DNA of 6,080 nucleotides. It comes from JAGUXG01 sp043798435 (GTDB lineage Bacteria > UBA9089 > UBA9088 > JAGUXG01). Positions 1-5,266 of the stretch are shown piece after piece; the stretch's first letter is position 1, and every line of letters starts with the position of its first letter. The notes below the pieces were generated by a model that ran no database searches, had not been told where the DNA came from, and worked only from the letters and a program-made list of their open reading frames with translations. The position numbers and the translations under genes were made by a program. The stretch is taken from positions 1 through 6,080 of the forward strand of contig JAZDOR010000081.1 in assembly GCA_043798435.1 (NCBI GenBank), read 5' to 3'.

Positions 1-450
1 AATGGATGGGGAGGAGGAGTTACAGTAGATGCCATGGCTACTATTTCCTGATATAAGGTTGTTGGCAAGCCTTGGGTCAGCACCGTTTATGCAGTCTATC
101 CCATCAGTTGCCCCGGTTATCTTAAACCCGGAGATTATGGCATTATCCGCACCATTACCATCAAAGGTTACACCAGAACCAGCCACTGACGGGTCGATTA
201 CAGGTGTGCCAGAGCCAATCAAGGCAATCCCCTCATTGATATAAACCGCCTCAGTATAAGTCCCGGCAGAAACAGAGACTGTGCCACCGACAGGACAAGC
301 ATTCACGCCCAATTGGATAGTATCCGTAGCACAATTAAAGCTCCCACCAGCATTATAAACCGTAACCGAACCTGCCCCATAACCTGCCCCTGCCCCAAAA
401 ACCATCCCCAAAACCATCCCAAAACCTAATACCCTCTTCAAACTTTCCAT
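1..450 (-). CDS. Secreted parallel beta-helix protein, N-terminal 150 residues (runs off the window)
   Basis: The frame opens at ATG 448-450 and stays open to base 1, so only the N-terminus is visible. AGGAGG (457-462) lies 6 nt upstream of the ATG and fixes the start. Residues 1 to about 26 form a signal peptide: basic start MESLKR, hydrophobic Gly/Met/Val core, then GAGAGYGAG. The next part contains VSVSAGTYTEAVYINEGIAL, the usual opening of secreted right-handed beta-helix (DUF1565/NosD/pectate-lyase-like) proteins. The last ~45 residues are short coils with Asn/Gly/Ser turns (NNLISGNSSHGIYCNSSSP), typical of PbH1 repeats. A surface or extracellular role, perhaps carbohydrate binding or adhesion, is inferred; no catalytic residues can be assigned. 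It is a close paralogue of the broken gene at 1156-1537. It starts only 39 bp after the toxin gene, so read-through from the TA operon is possible. Confidence 0.88.
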   Translation of the reverse strand, partial: MESLKRVLGFGMVLGMVFGAGAGYGAGSVTVYNAGGSFNCATDTIQLGVNACPVGGTVSVSAGTYTEAVYINEGIALIGSGTPVIDPSVAGSGVTFDGNGADNAIISGFKITGATDGIDCINGADPRLANNLISGNSSHGIYCNSSSPSI

Positions 451-479
451 CAAACACCTCCTATAAATTTATCCTTATT

Positions 480-509
480 ATTGTATATACTATTCAGGTC
501 TTTTTGCAA
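480..509 (-). promoter_or_regulatory. Possible sigma70-type promoter for the beta-helix gene, inside the toxin 3' end
   Basis: On the minus strand TTGCAA (504-509) is followed after 18 bp by TACAAT (480-485), 5 of 6 matches to the -10 consensus. A start near base 473 would leave a leader of about 20 nt before the ATG at 450. This could give the beta-helix gene expression independent of the TA operon. The region is AT-rich, so a chance match is possible. Confidence 0.3.
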
Positions 510-909
510 ACCCAAACTGAACAAAATGGAAATCATTAGTAAATGCCTCTGTAAGTTTTTGCCATTTCATAATGGCAAAGGTAATACAATCAGTGAACGA
601 AAATTTCTTATCATCGTATTTTTTAAATATTTTCCATCCCTCCTTTTCGATCTCAGGGGTAATATGAATTACTTCAATTAGCCCTGCTTTTTTAGAAATC
701 TGTATCCCCTCTCCAAATTCAACTGCTATTTTATGGGTTGTATTATTTCTTATCAATGTATAGGTTTCACACAGGATAAAGTTAGTAGTAACATACTTAT
801 AACCTTGCTCTACTAAAATTTCATCTATTTTTGCTGCTATCTCATGGTGGGTATCCTTCTTGTTTGCTAAAGCACACCATGCCCATGTATCTACAAGAAT
901 CCTTTTCAT
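490..909 (-). CDS. PIN-domain ribonuclease toxin (VapC-like)
   Basis: This 139-residue protein has the size and acidic pattern of VapC-type PIN toxins, which are Mg2+-dependent endoribonucleases that cut RNA. Visible metal-binding positions are D7 (in ILVDTWAW), E48 (in FILCETYTLIR), D107 (in FSFTDCITFA) and D126 (in AFTNDFHF). The set is complete, so the enzyme looks active. Its ATG (907-909) overlaps the antitoxin stop by one base (TAATG), and no Shine-Dalgarno is evident, so translation is probably coupled to the antitoxin. Coding DNA is clearly more AT-rich than the surface genes around it, which fits horizontal acquisition. Family membership is well supported; the RNA target cannot be told from sequence. 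Confidence 0.9.
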   Translation of the reverse strand: MKRILVDTWAWCALANKKDTHHEIAAKIDEILVEQGYKYVTTNFILCETYTLIRNNTTHKIAVEFGEGIQISKKAGLIEVIHITPEIEKEGWKIFKKYDDKKFSFTDCITFAIMKWQKLTEAFTNDFHFVQFGFAKRPE

Positions 910-1154
910 TATGGGTTAACTTTGTAAAGGTATTTATCATGATTTTCTGCTAAATCATCTGGTCCTTCAAAAAGCCCTTTCCTTAATTTGAGCAAGAAAC
1001 TTTTTGCCTGGTTAAGTTCTTGATTATGATGCAACCAATCTAAAATGATTGCTGATGTAACTTCTGGTATAGGTTTTTTTTTATTTTCAGCTATTTGATT
1101 CAAAATCGTAAATTCCTTCTTAGGAATTGAAACTTGTAAAGCAACTCCTTCCAT
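909..1154 (-). CDS. VapB-like antitoxin, probably ribbon-helix-helix type
   Basis: This 81-residue protein lies directly upstream of the PIN toxin and overlaps it by one base, the usual antitoxin-first order. Residues 4-10 (VALQVSI) could form the DNA-binding strand, and residues 12-24 and 28-42 the two helices of a ribbon-helix-helix fold. The C-terminal part, about 50-78, includes GLFEGPDDLAENHDKYLY and would be the toxin-wrapping tail. Its role would be to neutralise the toxin and repress its own operon. The start ATG (1152-1154) has AGGAGG 9 nt upstream, and that site lies inside the tail of the broken beta-helix gene. The RHH assignment is inferred from the hydrophobic pattern; the antitoxin role rests mainly on position. 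Confidence 0.8.
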   Translation of the reverse strand: MEGVALQVSIPKKEFTILNQIAENKKKPIPEVTSAIILDWLHHNQELNQAKSFLLKLRKGLFEGPDDLAENHDKYLYKVNP

Positions 1155-1155
1155 T

Positions 1156-1537
1156 TTAAGAATCCTCCTTTTTTCTCCTCTCTATTGCCCCAGTTATCAT
1201 AAATCCAGAGATTGAAGCATTGTTTGTAGTATTGCCCTCAAAGGTTACTGTATTACCAAACCCACCTGCAATAATCGTAGGTGTTTCTACCCCAACCAGG
1301 GCAATTCTCTTATTGACATAGACCGCCTCTGTATAGATTGCCAGCAGAAACTGAGACTGTGCCTCCTGTTGGACAGGCAACTATCCCTGCCTGAATGGTA
1401 GTGTAGCTTCCCTGAATGCTTCCACCAGGGTTATACACCGTAACCGAACCTGCACCATAACCTGCCCCTGCACCATAAGCCAAAGACCCAATACCCATCA
1501 TCCCCAAAATCCCCACAATTCCTAAAAACCTCTTCAT
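1156..1537 (-). pseudogene. Frameshifted and 3'-truncated beta-helix paralogue
   Basis: The first frame (ATG 1535-1537, AGGAGG 7 nt upstream at 1545-1550) encodes a signal peptide ending in LAYGAGAGYGAGS and then SVTVYNPGGS, closely matching the gene at 1-450. It stops at 1310. Homology continues in a second frame (EAVYVNKRIALVGVETPTI to ISGFMITGA). Comparison with the paralogue places a one-base insertion near 1331-1342, where GGC AAT CTA TAC stands against GGG ACT TAT ACT. Homology then ends near base 1185, just after ITGA, and is replaced by a purine-rich tail (IERRKKEDS) running into the antitoxin start. Two lesions, a frameshift and loss of the whole helical part, indicate a dead gene. 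The exact inserted base is ambiguous. A sequencing error could explain the frameshift but not the truncation. Confidence 0.85.
1164..1169 (-). promoter_or_regulatory. Antitoxin ribosome-binding site embedded in the broken gene's reading frame
   Basis: AGGAGG, 9 nt before the antitoxin ATG, is read as coding sequence by the re-entered frame of the beta-helix pseudogene, which ends in TAA at 1156-1158, one base before the antitoxin ATG. Ribosomes finishing the remnant would stop on top of the antitoxin start. Confidence 0.7.
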
Positions 1538-1561
1538 TTTCTTACCTCCTTACTTAAACAC

Positions 1562-1606
1562 AAAAAAAGCACCTCCATCGCACAGATTATGCGACAAAGA
1601 CGCTTT
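1562..1606 (-). terminator. 17-bp RNA hairpin with U-run: terminator or attenuator ahead of the broken beta-helix gene
   Basis: In minus-strand RNA, AAAGCGUCUUUGUCGCA (1590-1606) pairs without gaps with UGCGAUGGAGGUGCUUU (1566-1582) around a 7-nt loop (UAAUCUG). Five of the 17 pairs are G-U, which would become A-C mismatches in the opposite RNA, so the structure belongs to the minus strand. Four more U residues follow (1562-1565). It lies 285 to 215 bp past the 1109-residue gene and just before the next ribosome-binding site, so it could terminate the upstream transcript or act as an attenuator. Confidence 0.65.
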
Positions 1607-1617
1607 CTCTTCTTTCA

Positions 1618-1652
1618 ATTCACGATTCGCAATTAACGATTCACGATTACTC
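1618..1652. repeat. Degenerate heptanucleotide repeat (ATTCACG-like, five units)
   Basis: On the plus strand the units read ATTCACG, ATTCGCA, ATTAACG, ATTCACG and ATTACTC, all in a strict 7-nt register. It is non-coding and lies within the leader of the broken beta-helix gene, directly before the (CT)9 tract. Confidence 0.8.
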
Positions 1653-1679
1653 TCTCTCTCTCTCTCTGATAAACATCAT
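1647..1679 (-). other. Possible 10-codon leader ORF (MMFIRERERE)
   Basis: ATG at 1677-1679 has AAGGAG (1687-1692) 7 nt upstream, a well-placed ribosome-binding site. The frame encodes MMFIRERERE and stops at TAA 1647-1649. Its last six codons come entirely from the (AG)9 tract. It would sit at the very 5' end of a transcript from the promoter at 1702-1730 and ahead of the 1562-1606 hairpin. Leader-peptide function is inference; short ORFs occur by chance. Confidence 0.35.
1650..1667. repeat. (CT)9 dinucleotide tract
   Basis: Nine uninterrupted CT units on the plus strand, (AG)9 in the minus-strand transcript. Tracts of this length can slip during replication. Here it encodes the end of the possible leader ORF. 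Confidence 0.95.
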
Positions 1680-1701
1680 TCTTCATCTCCTTGAAAGCAG
1701 A

Positions 1702-1730
1702 ATTATAAACCTTTCTTTATTGGACAGCAA
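1702..1730 (-). promoter_or_regulatory. Probable sigma70-type promoter for the leader and broken beta-helix gene
   Basis: On the minus strand a perfect TATAAT (1702-1707) lies 17 bp downstream of TTGCTG (1725-1730), which matches only the first three bases of the -35 consensus. Transcription would start near 1695, just before the AAGGAG of the leader ORF. It may also drive the TA operon, since no other clear promoter precedes the antitoxin. Confidence 0.5.
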
Positions 1731-1759
1731 GCATTTTTTATGCATGACAATCTTTGTCC
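1722..1759. repeat. Nested short inverted repeats after the large gene
   Basis: An outer pair GGACA (1722-1726) and TGTCC (1755-1759) encloses GCAT (1731-1734) and ATGC (1740-1743). A competing hairpin, GACAA-TCT-TTGTC, occupies 1746-1758. No U-run follows on the minus strand, so this is not a convincing terminator for the gene ending at 1823. The -35 region of the promoter at 1702-1730 overlaps one arm. The rest of 1760-1822 shows nothing recognisable. Confidence 0.35.
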
Positions 1760-1822
1760 ACCTGACATTTTTATCGCACAAAGCCACAAAGTTACAGGGT
1801 CAGATCCGAGATTATCCGCTAT

Positions 1823-4800
1823 TTATTTTTTAATAACCATTCTGCCTACCTTGCTCACAGTCTTTCCGTTCTGAGACGCTTCTATCTGGAAGAAGTATAA
1901 GCCGTTTGCCAGCTTTTGGTTCCCTGTATTCAGGCAGGAGAATTTAGAGCTATAGATACAGACCTGAGCCTTCTCATCAATAGCCTTTTTTGTTTCTAAA
2001 AGCCCTGTCTCTGCAACAACCTGGCCAACGATGTTATAGAGCTTTACCTTGAGGTCTGCCCCTCCTGTCCGTAAAGTGCTTCTAAAGGTAACCTCTCCTG
2101 AGGTTGGATTAGGATAGCTGATTACCTCCGTTATCTCCAGCTTCTCATTGATAATCCCACCCTTTGCCACCTTTATCTTTAATTCTGAATTCTGAATTCT
2201 GAATTCTGAATTCTTCCTCATATCTATCACCTTATCCCCATCTATCAGCCAGACACCGTATTCCTTTGGAATAGCAGAAACATCAGACCACGACAAAGTA
2301 ACAGGCTCACCGGTCTCATTAGAGAGGAGGGAGATGTTCCAAACATTAGAGTCTTCCATTCTCTCTCTGATATCTCTGGCAAACCCTCCGATAGAAAGCC
2401 TGACATAACTTCCCCAGGGTATTGGTGGTTCACGGTCCAAAGTACCCTTGCCATATTTTCCTACACCAATGAGGTTCTCTGTATCAGAATAAATACCTGA
2501 GCGAGCAGAGAGCTTGATAGACCATTCGACGGGTGATGCATCAAGGATAGAAAGAACATTTACGCCTGTGCCGTCATAAGGTGTAGGTGAAATGGTCAAG
2601 TTGCAAGGCATATCTGCATAGACAAAATAGCCTTTCCAGGGAAGAATGGCATCTGAGGACTTATACTCTGTATCTGTCCAGCCCCAGAGGTCAGATGATA
2701 GAGATTGTGTGCCTATTTTAATATTCTCCTTCTCCACCATAAAGTTGAATGGATTTCCTATCTGGTTCCAACCAGAGGACAGGGGTATAGTCTGGGTGCT
2801 TGAGTTAGCTATGCCATCTACCTTCAGGTTGACAGAGTTTCCATAAGACTTGAACCAGTAAGATTCGCCTGTTTTTATCACGGGTGGTCTTATATATTTA
2901 GAATAGAGCGGGTCATCTGAAGCATCTTGATTCCATCTGTATGTTCGCATCTCTAATCCTCCTAATTGATCAATCGTGCCAAGGTCTTTACCGATACTAA
3001 TGGTATTCCCGGAGACTGTAGTTGCATCTAAAGGATTTGCTGGAGGCGAACCCATTCTCCATGTATTGGCAGCGATGTTTCTGGAAAGCGGGCATAGACC
3101 AACATCTTGAGTTGAGTCAGAGGTTATATTTACAATTCTTGTAGCTGGGTAGTATTCCGGGCTTCCAACAACAAGGGTATAATCTCCAGGGGTAATGTTA
3201 GTAATGGTGTAGCTTCCATTTGCAGTTGTTGTAGCTATCTTTCCTCCCATAGTCACTGTCGCAGAGCCAATCCCATCCTTTGTCAGCAGATCCCAGACCC
3301 TGCCTGATATTTTAGCCATTCTCTTAGCCTGTGTAGATGCTGTGGCAGTAGCAAAAATAGCATGACCGCAAGTATCCGTTCCTGTAATTACAGCGGTATT
3401 CACTAGATTTAGGTCATTTTCTACTGTATCGCAGATAGTCGCCACAAAGCTGATTGTGTATGTTGCCATAGAGGTTAATAAACCGATAGACCAAGTAGTA
3501 GTCCCAGCAGTCACGCTTCCTGGCAATGTATCAGTAATCATCACATTGTCTATGTTAATCTTTCCAGTATTCGTAGCTATGATTGTATAGGTAATTGTGC
3601 TGCCCACAATACCTGTAACCGGTGCAGATTTGGTGATGGTGAAACTACCTTTTCCAATTACAGTGATAGTAGTTGTGGCAAATAATGTTGTGGTTACAGT
3701 GGCTTTGATGGTCTGTATGCCTGGTGTGACAAGATCAGATATAGTGAATGTAGCTGTGCCATTTTGGGTGGTAGCTGTTCCCTTAAAGGTGTTGCTCAGG
3801 CTGAAGTAGACAGTGGTGGTAACAGTGTTGTTGTTCTGGTCAACAATGTATGCAGAAGCTGTAGCTGTGCCAATATCAGCAGAGACTGAGGATAGTGCAG
3901 TCAGGGTGATGGTAGCTGGGTTGCCTGGGGTTACAGTGATAGTTCTGGTGGCAGAGAGTGTCTCTGTAACTGTGGCAGTGATAGTGTATGTTGCTGGTGT
4001 GGTGCAGACAAAGACTGCTGTGGCTGTGCCATTTGTTGTGGTTGAGGTTGCGATTATTGTGCCACCTGTTGTTGTCCAATAGACAGTGGTGGTAACAGTG
4101 TTGTTGTTCTGGTCAGTAATATAAGCAGAGGCTGTGGTTGTGCCAATATCAGCCGAGACTGAGGTTGGTGCAGTCAGGGTAATGGTAGCTGGGTCGCCTG
4201 TGGTTACAGTGATAGTGGTCGTGGCAAATAATGTTGTGGTTACAGTGGCTTTGATGGTCTGTATGCCTGGTGTGATAAGATTAAGTATAGTGACTGTAGC
4301 TGTGCCATTTTGGGTGGTAGCTGTTCCCTTAAAGGTGTCGTTCAGGCTGAAGTAGACAGTGGTGGTAGCCGGGTTGTTGTTCTGGTCTGTAACATAAGCA
4401 GAAACTGTGGTTGTGCTAATATCAGCACTGACTGAGACTGGTGCTGTCAGGGTTATGGTAGCTGGGTCGCCTGTGGTTACAGTGATAGTGGTCGTGGCAA
4501 AGCAAGCTGATAGCTGATCGCTGTAAGCTGTGATTACCTTTATACCTAAACCTTGGTTATCAACTGTAAAGGTGGCTGAGAATGTGCCGTTCTCTGCGGT
4601 TTCTGCGGTTGTTATTGTTTGATTTGTACCAAAGTCTATCCTCACTGACCCCTGATCCCCGAACCCTGACCCCTGAACAGTAACAACTGTGCCTACTGGT
4701 CCTGAAATTGGTGAAACTAAAATCTGTGGCAAGATAAAGAATATGCCTGTAGAGTAGCCAGTGCCTGATGTGGCCGTAATGATGGTTGTCCCATAGAGCT

Positions 4801-5152
4801 GGATGTCTATGATAAAAGTGACACTGAAGGTTCCATCCTCACTTGATGTGGTTGTGGTAATAGCAGGAGTGTTGCCAAAGTCAAGGGTGACCTTTGTCTC
4901 TGAGCCAAACCCTGCACCCTGAACCGTCACCACGCTTCCTACAGGGCCAGATGATGGCTGAATAAGGAGTGAAAGTGTATTAGAGACTTGGTTGGTCACT
5001 GTAGAAAAACTACCACAGGTCACTGTTGCCATATTACTAATAGCATTGACAGAAAGCGAACCAATAGGAAATATTGACCCTGACCCTTGTCCTGGTATAA
5101 AAACCATGCCCATCAGCCCAAAACCAATTAACCTTTTTATTACCTTTTTCAT
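1823..5152 (-). CDS. Large secreted multi-domain Ig-like surface protein with a C-terminal sorting-type domain
   Basis: The 1109-residue product starts at ATG 5150-5152, with AGGAGG 6 nt upstream (5159-5164). Residues 1 to about 25 are a signal peptide. Domains follow in order. There are two IPT/TIG-like domains, about 64-141 and 144-226, each opening SGPVG(S/T)VVTVQG(A/S)GFG. Three Thr-rich Big_1 (invasin-type) repeats of 91 residues follow at 228-318, 319-409 and 410-500. A DUF11-like domain spans 502-608 (ATNTGKINIDNVMITDTLPG), and a carboxypeptidase-regulatory-like domain 613-686 (ISGRVWD...GSYTITNITPGDYTLVV). Two related 'GWNxIGNP' modules lie at about 691-780 and 788-858. An unassigned segment covers 860-1000. 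The tail at 1008-1109 has YPNPTSGEVTF, LYNIVGQVV and GLYFFQIEASQNGKTVSKVG, resembling type IX secretion type A or FlgD-like C-terminal domains. No enzyme domain is visible; an adhesin or surface-layer role is inferred. Nothing proves a T9SS here. Confidence 0.92.
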   Translation of the reverse strand: MKKVIKRLIGFGLMGMVFIPGQGSGSIFPIGSLSVNAISNMATVTCGSFSTVTNQVSNTLSLLIQPSSGPVGSVVTVQGAGFGSETKVTLDFGNTPAITTTTSSEDGTFSVTFIIDIQLYGTTIITATSGTGYSTGIFFILPQILVSPISGPVGTVVTVQGSGFGDQGSVRIDFGTNQTITTAETAENGTFSATFTVDNQGLGIKVITAYSDQLSACFATTTITVTTGDPATITLTAPVSVSADISTTTVSAYVTDQNNNPATTTVYFSLNDTFKGTATTQNGTATVTILNLITPGIQTIKATVTTTLFATTTITVTTGDPATITLTAPTSVSADIGTTTASAYITDQNNNTVTTTVYWTTTGGTIIATSTTTNGTATAVFVCTTPATYTITATVTETLSATRTITVTPGNPATITLTALSSVSADIGTATASAYIVDQNNNTVTTTVYFSLSNTFKGTATTQNGTATFTISDLVTPGIQTIKATVTTTLFATTTITVIGKGSFTITKSAPVTGIVGSTITYTIIATNTGKINIDNVMITDTLPGSVTAGTTTWSIGLLTSMATYTISFVATICDTVENDLNLVNTAVITGTDTCGHAIFATATASTQAKRMAKISGRVWDLLTKDGIGSATVTMGGKIATTTANGSYTITNITPGDYTLVVGSPEYYPATRIVNITSDSTQDVGLCPLSRNIAANTWRMGSPPANPLDATTVSGNTISIGKDLGTIDQLGGLEMRTYRWNQDASDDPLYSKYIRPPVIKTGESYWFKSYGNSVNLKVDGIANSSTQTIPLSSGWNQIGNPFNFMVEKENIKIGTQSLSSDLWGWTDTEYKSSDAILPWKGYFVYADMPCNLTISPTPYDGTGVNVLSILDASPVEWSIKLSARSGIYSDTENLIGVGKYGKGTLDREPPIPWGSYVRLSIGGFARDIRERMEDSNVWNISLLSNETGEPVTLSWSDVSAIPKEYGVWLIDGDKVIDMRKNSEFRIQNSELKIKVAKGGIINEKLEITEVISYPNPTSGEVTFRSTLRTGGADLKVKLYNIVGQVVAETGLLETKKAIDEKAQVCIYSSKFSCLNTGNQKLANGLYFFQIEASQNGKTVSKVGRMVIKK
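2181..2215. repeat. In-frame heptanucleotide repeat (AATTCTG, four perfect units plus a partial)
   Basis: Units begin at 2181, 2188, 2195, 2202 and 2209 and create four overlapping-register GAATTC sites. On the coding strand it is read through all three phases, giving KNSEFRIQNSEL (residues 980-991) in the linker before the C-terminal sorting-type domain. A gain or loss of one unit shifts the frame: one alternative frame meets TAA at once, the other TGA about a dozen codons later. Confidence 0.93.
3653..4471 (-). repeat. Three tandem 273-bp repeats encoding Big_1-like domains
   Basis: Units are 4199-4471, 3926-4198 and 3653-3925, each 91 codons and opening G(D/N)PATITLTA. All three share the first half (SVSADI, DQNNN). 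Units 1 and 3 share nearly identical second halves (TFKGTATTQNGTAT, TPGIQTIKATVTTTLFAT), while unit 2 has a different one (TTTGGTIIATSTTTNGTATA). The close DNA match points to recent duplication or gene conversion. Confidence 0.9.
4645..4679. repeat. Degenerate heptanucleotide repeat (CTGACCC-like, five units) inside the second IPT-like domain
   Basis: Plus-strand units are CTGACCC, CTGATCC, CCGAACC, CTGACCC and CTGAACA, in strict 7-nt register. On the coding strand they encode the VQGSGFGDQGS segment (about residues 159-169), the conserved loop of the IPT/TIG-like domain. The matching part of the first IPT-like domain (around 4905-4925) holds only a weak trace of it. Confidence 0.8.
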
Positions 5153-5180
5153 TTTATTCCTCCTCTTTATATCTTTTTTT

Positions 5181-5257
5181 TAGACACTGATTAACACAGA
5201 TATTCACTGATAAAATTAAAAAATTATCTAAAGTCTATCTGTGCAAATCAGTGTCTA
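5181..5257. repeat. 22-bp inverted repeat pair built on a 10-bp CAC(T/A)GATNNN unit
   Basis: The left arm (5181-5202) and right arm (5236-5257) are inverted copies with 20 of 22 positions matching, separated by 33 bp of AT-rich DNA. The left arm continues as three decamers: CACTGATTAA, CACAGATATT, CACTGATAAA (5185-5214). The pair fills most of the 114-bp gap between the GxxExxY gene and the large surface gene, so it lies in the latter's promoter or leader region. No U-run follows on either strand, which argues against a terminator. Confidence 0.85.
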
Positions 5258-5265
5258 AATATTCC
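5233..5265 (-). repeat. Direct repeat copy B, 3' side of the GxxExxY gene
   Basis: Read on the minus strand this copy runs from AATAT-TTAGACACTGATTTG to ATAGAC and matches copy A (5664-5699) at 28 of 33 positions, with a 3-nt gap. It ends two bases from the stop codon of the GxxExxY gene. The C-terminal codons of that gene (LDTDEY, 5270-5287) carry another partial copy, TTAGACACAGATGAA. Confidence 0.8.
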
Positions 5266-5266
5266 T

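Noticed and set aside
29..244. Plus-strand frame of 71 codons
   Set aside because: It is antisense to the beta-helix gene, which has a clear signal peptide, ribosome-binding site and paralogue.
481..681. Plus-strand frame of 66 codons
   Set aside because: It lies opposite the PIN toxin, which has its complete acidic residue set; the plus frame has no family features.
1310..1380. Programmed ribosomal frameshift joining the two halves of the broken beta-helix gene
   Set aside because: No slippery heptamer or downstream pseudoknot is seen at the junction, and the gene is also truncated, so decay is the simpler reading.
2245..2454. Minus-strand frame of 69 codons inside the large gene
   Set aside because: It is an out-of-phase shadow within an intact 1109-codon frame.
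3597..4355. Three plus-strand open frames rich in valine opposite the Big_1 repeats
   Set aside because: They are antisense to Thr-rich codons (ACN read backwards gives Val and Gly), share the repeat period of the real gene, and lack ribosome-binding sites.
5181..5257. Inverted repeat as an intrinsic terminator
   Set aside because: The loop is 33 nt, the arms are AT-rich and there is no U-run after the stem on either strand.
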